A stretch of 17,009 nucleotides of DNA from Pseudomonadota bacterium (GCA_023435725.1 JAEYRD010000009.1:1-17009), one strand, 5' to 3'. Positions 1 to 7,655 are shown, numbered from the stretch's first letter. The notes: a model not told the origin generated them from the letters alone. Numbers and translations are program-made.

Positions 1-2
1 AA

Positions 3-50
3 TTTGTCGCATCGTCGACGATCCCGGTGCCAGATCGGTCGATGCAATGA
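3..50 (+). other. possible 3' end of an upstream gene
   Basis: The third reading frame is open from the window edge to a TGA at 48-50. That stop overlaps the ATG at 47 in the same ATGA arrangement used by several later genes of this operon. It could be the last 15 codons of an upstream gene, for example a solute-binding protein of the importer. The piece is too short to recognise, and the second frame is also open here, continuous with the next gene, so this is only a possibility. Confidence 0.25.
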
Positions 51-1006
51 ATGAATTGAGCGCCTCTTCGCGGATCACCTATCGGGCTGTCATGGTCCGG
101 CCAGGCGTGGCCCGTCGTATCCGGGGCATGTCGGACAGGACGCTCGCGTGGCTCTTCATCACGCCGACGATCGTGCTGCTGCTGGCGATCAATATCTTTC
201 CGTTACTCTGGACGATCTATCTTTCGTTCACGAACTACCGCGCCAACCGGGCCAACGTGCCGACGATATGGCTGGGGGCTGACTGGTACCAGTCGATCCT
301 GACCGATCCGGACATCTGGGCGGCGATGCAGGTGACCGCGCATTTCGTGATCTGGACGGTGATGATTGAGACCGTCATTGGATTCGGCCTTGCGTTCCTC
401 ATCGACAAGAAGTTCCGCGGCCACGGCGTGTGGACCACGATCATTCTGCTGCCGATGATGCTCTCGCCGGCCGTGGTGGGCAATTTCTGGACGTTTCTCT
501 ACCAGCCCCAGATCGGGTTATTCAATTACGTGGTCGCCTTCTTTACCGGCCGCGATGCCTCGTCGTTTCAGATGCTGGGCGACGTGAGGCTCAGTCCATG
601 GGCCATCGTCATCGTCGATGCCTGGATGTGGACGCCCTATGTGATGCTGATCTGTCTGGCAGGCCTGCGTTCGATTCCGGACTACATCTATGAGGCTGCG
701 GAGGTCGACCGCGCGTCGAAATGGCGGCAGTTCTGGTCGATCACGCTGCCGATGGCGCTGCCGTTCATCATGCTGGCGGTGCTCTTTCGCGGCATCGAGA
801 ATTTCAAGATGTTCGACATGGTCAATTTGCTCACCGGAGGTGGGCCGGGATCGACCACGGAAGTCGCCTCGATCACGCTCAAGCGTGCGGCGTTCGAGAG
901 TTGGCGTACGGGCTATTCCTCGGCCTTCGCGATCATCCTGTTCGTGACGGTCTTCGGCCTCGCGAACATCTACGTGAAGGCGCTGAACAAGGTGAAAAGC
1001 CGATGA
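47..1006 (+). CDS. carbohydrate/polyol ABC importer permease (MalF/UgpA type)
   Basis: Inner-membrane permease of a binding-protein-dependent sugar or polyol importer, 319 residues. About six membrane helices are visible, the first near residues 32-60. The cytoplasmic coupling loop EAA motif begins near residue 216 (EAAEVDRASKW, then ITLP), although the usual Gly after the Asp is Arg. The late TGGGPGSTTE stretch near 263-272 is typical of MalF/UgpA-like proteins. The stop overlaps the start of the second permease as ATGA (1003-1006), so the two are probably coupled. The frame is open back to the window edge, so the ATG at 47 is not proven. A shorter start at 128 (MSDRTLAW) would remove a polar 27-residue leader and match the usual family length better. 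Family is secure; the substrate is not readable from sequence. Confidence 0.9.
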   Translation: MNELSASSRITYRAVMVRPGVARRIRGMSDRTLAWLFITPTIVLLLAINIFPLLWTIYLSFTNYRANRANVPTIWLGADWYQSILTDPDIWAAMQVTAHFVIWTVMIETVIGFGLAFLIDKKFRGHGVWTTIILLPMMLSPAVVGNFWTFLYQPQIGLFNYVVAFFTGRDASSFQMLGDVRLSPWAIVIVDAWMWTPYVMLICLAGLRSIPDYIYEAAEVDRASKWRQFWSITLPMALPFIMLAVLFRGIENFKMFDMVNLLTGGGPGSTTEVASITLKRAAFESWRTGYSSAFAIILFVTVFGLANIYVKALNKVKSR

Positions 1007-1956
1007 CCTCAGCCACTACAGCTCATTCGGTCGTCGAGCCGGCGGCCGCTACGAGGCGCTTTGCCGGCTCACTCGTCGTGCTCTATGCCGTCATCACCAT
1101 GATCCCGCTGATATGGATCATGCTCACCGCGTTCAAGTCGCCGGACGACGCGATCTCCTATCCCCCCAAGGTGATGTTCAGGCCATCGCTCGAAGGTTTC
1201 TGCAATCTCTTCACGACGCGCTCGCGCCAGACGCCGGATTTCATCCGCTCGCTGGGACCGCCGCAGGGGCTCTGCGATAGCATCGCACGCAGCCGCAACA
1301 TGGTAGTCGCCGGGCCGTCGAACTACGTCCCGCGCTTCGTCAATTCCCTGATCATTGCGTTCGGTTCGACCGTGCTCGCCGTCGCCCTGGGGACTTTGGC
1401 AGCTTACGGCTTTTCACGGTTCCGCGTGCCCCTGAAGGACGACCTGTTGTTCTTCGTTCTATCCACCAGGATGATGCCGCCGATCGCGGTCGCGATCCCG
1501 ATATATCTGATGTACCGCGCCGTCGGATTGTCGGATACCCGGCTCGGGATGATCCTGCTCTATACATCGGTCAACGTCTCGCTCGCCGTCTGGCTGCTCA
1601 AGGGCTTCATCGACGAAATCCCGCGCGAATACGAGGAGGCGGCGATGATCGACGGATACACCCGCTTTCAGGCGTTCGTGAAGGTGGTGCTGCCGCAGGC
1701 CACCACCGGAATCGCGGCGACGGCGATCTTCTGCCTGATCTTCGCCTGGAACGAATACGCCTTTGCGGTCCTTCTCACCTCGGGCAACGCACAAACGGCG
1801 CCGCCTTTCATTCCGATCATCATCGGCGAGGGCGGACAGGACTGGCCCGCGGTGGCCGCCGGCACGACGCTGTTTCTGGTGCCGATCGTGGTGTTCACGG
1901 TGCTGTTGCGCAAGCATCTGCTGCGCGGCATCACCTTTGGAGCCGTCCGCAAATGA
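1003..1956 (+). CDS. carbohydrate/polyol ABC importer permease (MalG/UgpE type)
   Basis: Second inner-membrane permease, 317 residues, expected to pair with the preceding one. The start is the ATG inside the ATGA overlap; upstream reading in this frame runs through the first permease gene and is discarded. A first helix lies near residues 22-42. The EAA coupling motif is clear at about 211-218 (EEAAMIDG), followed by LPQ and the FAWNEYAFA stretch typical of MalG-like proteins. The periplasmic loop between the first two helices (about 45-110) is long and holds two Cys, at 67 and 91, which could form a disulfide. The stop overlaps the next small gene by ATGA at 1953-1956. The role in uptake is confident; substrate unknown, with polyol or a three-carbon compound inferred from the downstream DHA kinase. 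Confidence 0.92.
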   Translation: MTSATTAHSVVEPAAATRRFAGSLVVLYAVITMIPLIWIMLTAFKSPDDAISYPPKVMFRPSLEGFCNLFTTRSRQTPDFIRSLGPPQGLCDSIARSRNMVVAGPSNYVPRFVNSLIIAFGSTVLAVALGTLAAYGFSRFRVPLKDDLLFFVLSTRMMPPIAVAIPIYLMYRAVGLSDTRLGMILLYTSVNVSLAVWLLKGFIDEIPREYEEAAMIDGYTRFQAFVKVVLPQATTGIAATAIFCLIFAWNEYAFAVLLTSGNAQTAPPFIPIIIGEGGQDWPAVAAGTTLFLVPIVVFTVLLRKHLLRGITFGAVRK

Positions 1957-2165
1957 GTGTCGATGCCAACCCCTCCATCGCGCGCCGCGGTCTCGCGGAC
2001 CGCGTTCTGCGCCGCGGTCCACTCGAAGCCGTGGCGACAACGATCATTGCCGCCGGTGTCGTCATGCTGATGCAGCCGTTCTCTCTGACGCTGTATTCCT
2101 GGTCGTTTGCGACGACCCTGTTCGGCACGGTGATGTTCACCATTGTGTCGAAGGTCCGGGAGTAG
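1953..2165 (+). CDS. small two-helix membrane protein in the importer operon
   Basis: A 70-residue protein with a basic, soluble N-terminus (about residues 1-24) and two hydrophobic segments near 26-43 and 48-66, ending in a short charged tail. It is coupled to the second permease by an ATGA overlap and followed six bases later by the first ATPase gene, so it is made with the transporter. I do not recognise a named domain. Rhizobial glycerol importers (glpSTPQUV) also carry a small membrane protein, GlpU, next to their two permeases, so this may be an analogous accessory subunit; that is inference from position, length and hydrophobicity. It could stabilise the permease pair or link it to the binding protein. 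The reading frame is convincing because of the tight fit between its neighbours. Confidence 0.75.
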   Translation: MSVDANPSIARRGLADRVLRRGPLEAVATTIIAAGVVMLMQPFSLTLYSWSFATTLFGTVMFTIVSKVRE

Positions 2166-2171
2166 GGCGCG

Positions 2172-3269
2172 ATGGCACAGATCAAGGTCGAGGCGCTCGA
2201 CAAGTCCTTCGGTACGTTTCATGCGGTCAAGTCAGCCAGCTTCACGGTGGAGGACGGGCAGTTCCTCTGCCTGCTGGGACCTTCCGGTTGCGGCAAGACC
2301 ACGACACTCCGCATGATCGCCGGACTGGAACTGCCGACGGCAGGCACCATCCGGCTCGGCGGGGATGACGTGACAATGAACCGCGCATCGGCACGCGACA
2401 TTGCCTTCGTGTTCCAGCTCTTTGCGCTGTATCCGCATATGAATGTCCGACGCAACATCGGATTTCCCCTGAAATGCGAGGGCATCGGTGCTGCCGAACG
2501 CGATCGGCGCGTCGTCGAGGCCGCGCGTATCCTGCGGATCTCCCATCTCCTTGACCGATCGGTGTCGGGCCTCGCCGGCGGCGACCGGCAGCGCGTCGCG
2601 CTAGGCCGGGCGATCGTGCGCAAGCCGAAGTGCTTCCTGATGGACGAGCCGCTCGGCGCGCTCGATACCGAGATGCGGGAGGCCATGATTCACGAACTGC
2701 GTGCGCTGCATGACCGGTTGGGCGCGACGACGGTCTATGTCACGCATGACCAGCTCGAAGCCATGGCGATGGCCGACAGGATCGCGGTGATGAACAATGG
2801 CATCGTCGAGCAGGTCGCGAGCCCGCGCGACATCTACGACCGGCCTGCTTCGCTGTTCGTTGCGGACTTCATCGGCTCGCCGCCGATGAACTTTCTGCCG
2901 TTCCATGGCGGCCTGCAGACCGGCGCGCAGGCGATTAGGCTCGGCGAGCATGACGTCGCAATTCCGGCGGCGCGCGAGGTGATGGCGGAATGCGAGCTCG
3001 TGCTCGGCGTGCGGCCCGAGCACGTGCGGTTCACCGATCGTGGCATGGTGCGCGGCGAGGTTTATGGGACGGAGTATCTCGGCACGACGCAGATCGTGAC
3101 CGTGACGACGCGCTACGGTACGCTCAAGGCCCGCTCACCCAGCAGCACATCCTTTCGGACTGGAGAGACTGTCGGGCTCGACTTTCGACCCGATACACTC
3201 TCGATCTTCGACAAGGCGTCCGGCCGGGCTGTACGCACCGCGCTACATGAGGGAGGTGCGCATGGCTGA
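2172..3269 (+). CDS. ABC importer ATPase 1 (UgpC/MalK type) with altered signature
   Basis: Cytoplasmic ATPase subunit, 365 residues, with an N-terminal nucleotide-binding domain and a C-terminal TOBE-type regulatory domain from about residue 235. Visible motifs are Walker A GPSGCGKT (36-43), the Q-loop Gln82 (VFQLFALYPHM), Walker B CFLMDE (154-159), the D-loop LGALD and switch His192 (VTHDQ). The signature reads LAGGD (134-138) instead of LSGGQ, with both the Ser and the Gln changed. I recall Gln-to-Asp in related rhizobial ATPases, so part of this may be family-typical. The partner ATPase next door is canonical, which suggests a heterodimer with one weakened ATP site. A GGAG at 2158-2161 sits about ten bases before the start. 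The end overlaps the next gene by eight bases. Confidence 0.93.
   Translation: MAQIKVEALDKSFGTFHAVKSASFTVEDGQFLCLLGPSGCGKTTTLRMIAGLELPTAGTIRLGGDDVTMNRASARDIAFVFQLFALYPHMNVRRNIGFPLKCEGIGAAERDRRVVEAARILRISHLLDRSVSGLAGGDRQRVALGRAIVRKPKCFLMDEPLGALDTEMREAMIHELRALHDRLGATTVYVTHDQLEAMAMADRIAVMNNGIVEQVASPRDIYDRPASLFVADFIGSPPMNFLPFHGGLQTGAQAIRLGEHDVAIPAAREVMAECELVLGVRPEHVRFTDRGMVRGEVYGTEYLGTTQIVTVTTRYGTLKARSPSSTSFRTGETVGLDFRPDTLSIFDKASGRAVRTALHEGGAHG
3252..3256 (+). promoter_or_regulatory. ribosome binding site deciding the start of ATPase 2
   Basis: GGAGG lies five bases before the ATG at 3262. It favours that start over the ATG at 3247, which would place this ribosome site inside the coding sequence. 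Confidence 0.7.
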
Positions 3270-4269
3270 GGTCGCGATCAACGCCGTCTCCAAGGCGTTC
3301 GGCAAGGCGCAAGCGGTCAGCGATCTGTCGCTGACCATTGGCGACGGCGAATTCGTCGCGCTGCTCGGGCCGACGGGCGCCGGCAAGACCACGGCGTTGC
3401 GTTTGATTGCCGGGTTGGAGAGGCCGGACTGCGGTTCGATCCGGATCGACGGACGCGACGTGACGGGCGATGCGCCGGCCGATCGCGACGTTGCCTTTGT
3501 CTTCCAGCAATATTCGTTGTATCCGCACCTGACTGTGTTCGAGAACATGGCCTTCGCGCTGCGTGCGCCGACCCGCCGCGTGCCCGAAGCCGACATTCGC
3601 GCGAAGGTGCAGGAGGTCGCGCGTCTCCTTCACATCGAAACCAAGTTGGACAACAAGGCGACGCAGCTGTCGGGCGGGCAGATGCAGCGCGTCGCAATCG
3701 GGCGGGCCCTGGTCCGTTCGCCCTCGATCTATCTGATGGACGAGCCGCTCTCCTCGCTGGACGCCAAGCTGCGCGGCGAACTGCGCCTCGAGCTCAAGCG
3801 GATCCAGGTCGATCTCGGCGCGACGATCCTCTATGTCACCCACGATCAAACGGAGGCGATGACCATGGCTTCGCGCATTGGCGTGATCGAGGCCGGGCAG
3901 CTGATGCAGATCGGTTCGCCGCGCGAAATCTACGAGAACCCGATCAACGCCCATGTCGCGGCACGGCTGGGCCAGCCGACGATCAACCTGCTGCCGGCGG
4001 CTCTGTTCGCCGGCGTGCCGGCCGGCGCGGAGACAATCGGCGCGCGGACCGAGCACCTGACGATCGCGCGCGGCGGCGGCGACGTATCGGCAACCGTCAA
4101 GCGGGTCGAACACTTGGGCGACCAGAGTCATCTCCACCTCGACCTCGGCGGCCGACCGGTTGTGACGCTGGCGGACCCCGAGGCGGGCCTGGGCGCCGGG
4201 GACTTGGTGTCGCTCCGCCTTAACAGGCCGCTGTTCTTCGATGCGAGAGGCTGGAGGGTAGCGGCATGA
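3262..4269 (+). CDS. ABC importer ATPase 2 (UgpC/MalK type)
   Basis: Second ATPase of the importer, 335 residues from the ATG chosen by its GGAGG. All motifs are canonical: Walker A GPTGAGKT (36-43), Q-loop Gln82 (VFQQYSLYPHL), signature LSGGQ (136-140), Walker B IYLMDE (156-161), D-loop LSSLD and switch His194. A TOBE-like C-terminal domain follows from about residue 235. It differs enough from ATPase 1 that the two are distinct subunits and not a recent duplication, resembling the GlpS/GlpT pair of rhizobial glycerol importers. In a heterodimer its LSGGQ would face ATPase 1's Walker A and complete the intact ATP site. It overlaps ATPase 1 by eight bases and dhaL by ATGA (4266-4269), directly coupling import to the DHA kinase genes. 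Confidence 0.94.
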   Translation: MAEVAINAVSKAFGKAQAVSDLSLTIGDGEFVALLGPTGAGKTTALRLIAGLERPDCGSIRIDGRDVTGDAPADRDVAFVFQQYSLYPHLTVFENMAFALRAPTRRVPEADIRAKVQEVARLLHIETKLDNKATQLSGGQMQRVAIGRALVRSPSIYLMDEPLSSLDAKLRGELRLELKRIQVDLGATILYVTHDQTEAMTMASRIGVIEAGQLMQIGSPREIYENPINAHVAARLGQPTINLLPAALFAGVPAGAETIGARTEHLTIARGGGDVSATVKRVEHLGDQSHLHLDLGGRPVVTLADPEAGLGAGDLVSLRLNRPLFFDARGWRVAA

Positions 4270-4880
4270 GCCTTGATCGGGTAGCCAGGGAAAGACTGGT
4301 GCGAGCGCTGGCGGCGTCAGTGATCGAACACGCGGACGAGTTGACGAGCCTCGACCAGGCCATTGGCGATGGAGATCACGGGCTGAACATGAAGCGCGGT
4401 TTCGAGGCTGTGGTCGCGACATTGCCGGGTCTTGCCGACAAGTCACTCCCTGAAATGCTGAAAGCGATCGGAATGACCTTGGTCATGAAGGTCGGTGGTG
4501 CCTCCGGCCCACTGGTCGGGACTTTCTTCATGGAACTGGGCAAGGCACTTCCGGAGCAGCCGAGCCGGGCCGATTTCGTCGCGGCGACGGAGAAGGCGAT
4601 CGATGCCGTCAAGGCGCGCGGCCGTTCCGAAGCGGGCCACAAGACGCTGCTGGATGTCTTGGTGCCGGTGCACGCCGTATTGGCGGGAGGCGGCGATGCC
4701 AGGGCGATCGCGAGCGAGGCGGCGCAAGCGGCCGATCGCACTACGCCCATGCTTGCGACCCGCGGCCGTGCGTCCTTTCTTGGCGAACGTTCCATCGGTC
4801 ATATGGACCCGGGCTCGCGCTCGGCTTCTCTTCTGATCGGTGCAGCAGTTGAGACACTGGAGTTCGAGGTCAATAAATGA
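4266..4880 (+). CDS. dhaL: dihydroxyacetone kinase subunit DhaL (ADP-binding)
   Basis: Subunit that holds ADP as a cofactor, takes phosphate from DhaM and passes it to DHA bound on DhaK. It has 204 residues; E. coli DhaL has about 210. The key Mg/ADP-binding acidic residues are seen as Asp30, Asp35 and Asp37 in SLDQAIGDGDHGLNM, followed by the GxSGPL-like turn GGASGPLVGTFF near 77-88. The late segment RGRASFLGERSIGHMDPGS is characteristic of the DhaL family. The start overlaps the ATPase 2 stop and the end overlaps dhaM, both as ATGA. The presence of DhaM, HPr and EI nearby indicates the PEP-dependent form and not the ATP-dependent single-chain kinase. Cytoplasmic. Confidence 0.96.
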   Translation: MSLDRVARERLVRALAASVIEHADELTSLDQAIGDGDHGLNMKRGFEAVVATLPGLADKSLPEMLKAIGMTLVMKVGGASGPLVGTFFMELGKALPEQPSRADFVAATEKAIDAVKARGRSEAGHKTLLDVLVPVHAVLAGGGDARAIASEAAQAADRTTPMLATRGRASFLGERSIGHMDPGSRSASLLIGAAVETLEFEVNK

Positions 4881-5278
4881 GCAGTTCAAGTCCCGGCAAT
4901 GTAGGAATTGTCATCGTGTCGCATTCGCCGAAGATTGCGGAAGGCGCGGCCGATATGGTGCGCCAGATGGTCGGCGACGCGGTGCCGCTCGCCTGGACCG
5001 GTGGCGATGCCGACGGCGGGCTCGGTACGAACGTTGCCGGGATCCTCGAGGCGATCGAGACGGCCTGGTCACCGGCGGGTGTCGCGATACTTGTCGATCT
5101 CGGCGGAGCGGAGACCAATTCGGAAATGGCGGTGGAGATGCTCGCCGAAGATCGGCGCGCGCGCGTTCTGGTCTGCAATGCCCCGGTCGTCGAGGGGGCT
5201 GTGATCGCTGCGACCGAGTCTTCGGGCGGCTCGCCACTTGCCGCAGTCAAGCGCAGCGCGGAGGAATTCTATGCATGA
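4877..5278 (+). CDS. dhaM: DHA kinase phosphotransferase DhaM, EIIA (mannose-type) domain only
   Basis: A 133-residue single-domain protein of the EIIA-Man fold that carries phosphate from HPr to DhaL-ADP. The N-terminus GIVIVSHSPKIAEG places the phospho-accepting His at residue 16. The DLGGAETNSEMA stretch near 75-86 is typical of DhaM. E. coli DhaM is a fusion of EIIA, HPr and part of Enzyme I; here only the EIIA unit is present, and HPr and EI are separate genes immediately downstream. It overlaps dhaL by ATGA and the HPr gene by eight bases. Confidence is high because of the motif and the ordered DHA kinase context. Confidence 0.95.
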   Translation: MSSSSPGNVGIVIVSHSPKIAEGAADMVRQMVGDAVPLAWTGGDADGGLGTNVAGILEAIETAWSPAGVAILVDLGGAETNSEMAVEMLAEDRRARVLVCNAPVVEGAVIAATESSGGSPLAAVKRSAEEFYA

Positions 5279-5585
5279 TGCCAACGCCAACCGGGCCGCT
5301 CAGTCGTTTGCGTCGCTGACCGCGGCCGCGGTCCTCGTCAATCCGGTCGGTTTGCATGCACGGCCGTCGGTCAAGCTCACGCAATGCGCGAAAGGCTTTG
5401 CCGCAAGGATCGAAATTGCCCTCGCCGCCGAGGGGCCCTGGACGGACGCCAAGAGCCCGGTGAAGGTGATGCGCGTGAAGGCGCCGCAGGGAGCAACGCT
5501 GCATTTCCGCATCACCGGCCCTGATGGCGAGGCGGCGCTCGCGGCCATGCTGGCGCTGGTGCATGATGGTTTCGGTGAGGCGTGA
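5271..5585 (+). CDS. ptsH: HPr phosphocarrier dedicated to DHA kinase
   Basis: HPr-fold phosphocarrier moving phosphate from Enzyme I to DhaM, 104 residues from the ATG at 5271. GAGGA at 5261-5265 lies five bases upstream and favours this start over the one at 5238. The active-site motif VNPVGLHARPSVKL puts the phospho-His at residue 29, so there is an N-terminal extension of about 14 residues relative to the 85-residue E. coli HPr. The regulatory-Ser position is occupied by Ser62 in DAKSPVK, but no HPr kinase is in the window, so Ser phosphorylation here is unproven. The ptsH symbol denotes function; this is probably a paralogue separate from the nitrogen-PTS NPr found in most rhizobia. Confidence 0.93.
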   Translation: MHDANANRAAQSFASLTAAAVLVNPVGLHARPSVKLTQCAKGFAARIEIALAAEGPWTDAKSPVKVMRVKAPQGATLHFRITGPDGEAALAAMLALVHDGFGEA

Positions 5586-5589
5586 GATC

Positions 5590-7188
5590 GTGGGCGAGAT
5601 TCATGTCAGCGGCCATCCAGCTTCGCCAGGCCTCGCCATTGGCCCGGTCACCGTGCTGACGACCGCCGTGGCGAGCAGGACTGCGAGGGGCGATACAGTT
5701 CAGGAGGTTGCTGCGCTGAAGGAGGCGATTGAGGGGGCTGCGGCGGAGCTCGCCGAACTGATCGCGACGGTTCACGGCGAGGCAGCGGAGATCCTGGAGT
5801 TTCAGGTCGCGATGCTGCAGGATGATGCACTTGCGGAGGGGGTTTATGATGCCATTGCGGCCGGTGCTGCCGCCGATGATGCCTGGCGCGCGGCACTCGA
5901 CGCGGAGATTGCAGGCTACCGCTCGGCGGACGAGGAATACTTCCGGGCCCGCGCCGCAGATCTGGTCGACATTCGCGACCGCGTGCTCGCGGCTCTGAAT
6001 GGCGCGGACACGATCGCGAAGATCTCGGGCGACTCCGTCGTTACGGGTGACGATATTTCGCCGTCTACGTTCCTGGCCGTCGACTGGACCCGTGGCGGCG
6101 CCATCGCGTTGGCCGCCGGGTCGCCTTCGTCGCATGTCGCGATGCTGGCGCGGGCGCGCGGAGCCCCCATGGTGGTCGGATTGGGTCAATTGCCATGGAG
6201 CGGACGGCCGCCGTCATTGGCGCTGGTCGACGGCGACGCCGGCACTGTGATCTTCGATCCGCGGCCCGAAACGCGCCGCCTCTTCGAGCATCGCATGGCG
6301 GTTGCGAATGCCGCGCGGATCGCTGCCGACGCCGGCCGCTCCGAGCCGGCACTTACGGCCGACGGCCGACGCATCGCCGTCCTTCTCAACGTAGCCGCGC
6401 CCGAAGACCTCGCAGGCCTCGATCCCGCAATCTGCGACGGCATCGGCCTCGTGCGGACGGAGTTTCTGTTCGAGGGGGCCCAGGGCCTGCCGGGGGAGGA
6501 TGCGCAATACGCGATCTATCGGCGCATTCTGGATTGGGCCGCGGGACGGCCGGTAACGATCCGCACCCTCGACGCCGGTGGCGACAAGCCGATCTCCGGT
6601 TTAACGATCGATGGCGAGCGCAATCCGTTCCTGGGCTTGCGCGGGATCCGCCTCTCGCTTGCGCGGCCGGAGGTGTTTCGTGTGCAGCTGCGGGCGCTGT
6701 GTCGAGCGGCCGTCCATGGGGCGCTGAAGGTGATGCTGCCGATGGTCGCGGTCCCCTCGGAGCTCGATCGTGCCAACGACATGCTGGATGCGGAGTTTGC
6801 GGCACTCAGGGCAGACGGGATCTCCTGCGCCCGGCCGCCGCTCGGTATCATGGTTGAGGTCCCGGCGGCAGCGCTATGCGCGGAGAATTTCGCTGCGGCG
6901 TTCTATTCCATCGGGTCGAACGACCTGACCCAATACACGATGGCTGCGGCGCGCGATATCGGTGCCGTCGCGGACCTCAACGATGCGGGCAATCCAGCGG
7001 TGCTGGCGCTGATCGCGCGGACAGTCGAGGCCGGGCGGAGGCGCGGCGTCGAGGTCTCGCTCTGCGGCGATGCCGCGGCCGATACTCGCTTGACGGCGGC
7101 GCTGCTGGCGACAGGCCTGACGACCCTCTCGGTATCACCGATTGCGGTGGCCCGGCTCAAGGCTGCTGTCGCCGGGGTGAGCACATGA
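5590..7188 (+). CDS. ptsI: PTS Enzyme I (PEP-protein phosphotransferase) dedicated to DHA kinase
   Basis: Takes phosphate from PEP and gives it to HPr. With the GTG at 5590 it has 532 residues, somewhat shorter than the 575 of E. coli EI and with a trimmed C-terminus. In that numbering the phospho-His is His182 (AGSPSSHVAMLAR) and the catalytic Cys is Cys492 (EVSLCGDAAAD). PEP/Mg-site motifs are present: LVRTEFLF, IRTLDAGGDKP, LPMVAVPSE and SIGSNDLTQYT. There is no N-terminal GAF domain, so it is not the PtsP nitrogen-PTS form. GTG 5590 begins four bases after the HPr stop and MGEIHVSGHPASPG matches the family start. In-frame alternatives are ATG 5566 and GTG 5575. The end overlaps the regulator gene by ATGA. 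Confidence 0.93.
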   Translation: MGEIHVSGHPASPGLAIGPVTVLTTAVASRTARGDTVQEVAALKEAIEGAAAELAELIATVHGEAAEILEFQVAMLQDDALAEGVYDAIAAGAAADDAWRAALDAEIAGYRSADEEYFRARAADLVDIRDRVLAALNGADTIAKISGDSVVTGDDISPSTFLAVDWTRGGAIALAAGSPSSHVAMLARARGAPMVVGLGQLPWSGRPPSLALVDGDAGTVIFDPRPETRRLFEHRMAVANAARIAADAGRSEPALTADGRRIAVLLNVAAPEDLAGLDPAICDGIGLVRTEFLFEGAQGLPGEDAQYAIYRRILDWAAGRPVTIRTLDAGGDKPISGLTIDGERNPFLGLRGIRLSLARPEVFRVQLRALCRAAVHGALKVMLPMVAVPSELDRANDMLDAEFAALRADGISCARPPLGIMVEVPAAALCAENFAAAFYSIGSNDLTQYTMAAARDIGAVADLNDAGNPAVLALIARTVEAGRRRGVEVSLCGDAAADTRLTAALLATGLTTLSVSPIAVARLKAAVAGVST

Positions 7189-7616
7189 CCGACCATGCAG
7201 GCGAGGACATAAGCCGGCCGGGCGACAGCAATGTCGCGGATTACAAGCTCATCTTGCGGCGGGTCCTCGACAATCGGCCATCCGGGACGAGGCTGAAGCT
7301 TGCGGCGGCGCTTGGCAAGAACCGCTCCTTCGTGAGCCAGATCACCAATCCGGCGTACTTGGTGCCGATCCCGGCGAAGCATGTCGCGATCATCTTCGAG
7401 GTCTGCCATCTGTCCGGTGCCGAGCGCGCGGCTTTCCTTGAAGCCTATGGGCGCGCGCACCCGGGACGGCTGCGCGGGGCCCACCGCGAGGCGCGCACGC
7501 GGACTGTTGCAGTGACGGTGCCCGATCTCGGCGACGACAAGAAGAATCGCGCGCTCGAACAGCTCATCGTCGACTTTGCTGCGCAGCTCGCGCGCTACGC
7601 GGAAAGCATCGGCTGA
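7185..7616 (+). CDS. small helix-turn-helix protein, probable operon regulator
   Basis: A 143-residue, probably cytoplasmic protein translated from the ATGA overlap with the EI gene. Residues about 35-65 (RLKLAAALGKNRSFVSQITN) resemble a Cro/XRE-type helix-turn-helix in which KNRSFVSQ would be the recognition helix. The following segment, about residues 70-95, looks helical and hydrophobic, and the C-terminus ends in an amphipathic helix (about 122-143). It is not the large DhaR activator of E. coli, nor a TetR-type DhaS. Placement inside the DHA kinase operon, before dhaK, suggests it controls this operon or senses Dha subunits, but nothing in the sequence shows its target. An alternative is a phosphotransfer-linked accessory protein without DNA binding. 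Confidence 0.8.
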   Translation: MTDHAGEDISRPGDSNVADYKLILRRVLDNRPSGTRLKLAAALGKNRSFVSQITNPAYLVPIPAKHVAIIFEVCHLSGAERAAFLEAYGRAHPGRLRGAHREARTRTVAVTVPDLGDDKKNRALEQLIVDFAAQLARYAESIG

Positions 7617-7643
7617 GGGATCCGGACTGCAGAACAGACAATC

Positions 7644-7650
7644 GGGAGAA
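7644..7650 (+). promoter_or_regulatory. ribosome binding site of dhaK
   Basis: GGGAGAA lies five bases before the dhaK ATG, in the only gap of notable size (39 bases) in the operon. dhaK therefore initiates translation independently, unlike most genes upstream. Confidence 0.65.
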
Positions 7651-7655
7651 CGCTC

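Noticed and set aside
721..1002. Longer start for the second permease within the first permease gene
   Set aside because: The sequence before 1003 does not resemble the family and is out of frame with the first permease; the ATGA overlap start is well supported.
3124..4446. A 440-codon open frame on the minus strand across ATPase 2 and the start of dhaL
   Set aside because: It lies wholly antisense to well-supported genes, has an Arg/His/Gln-rich composition typical of GC-rich shadow frames, and shows no domain.
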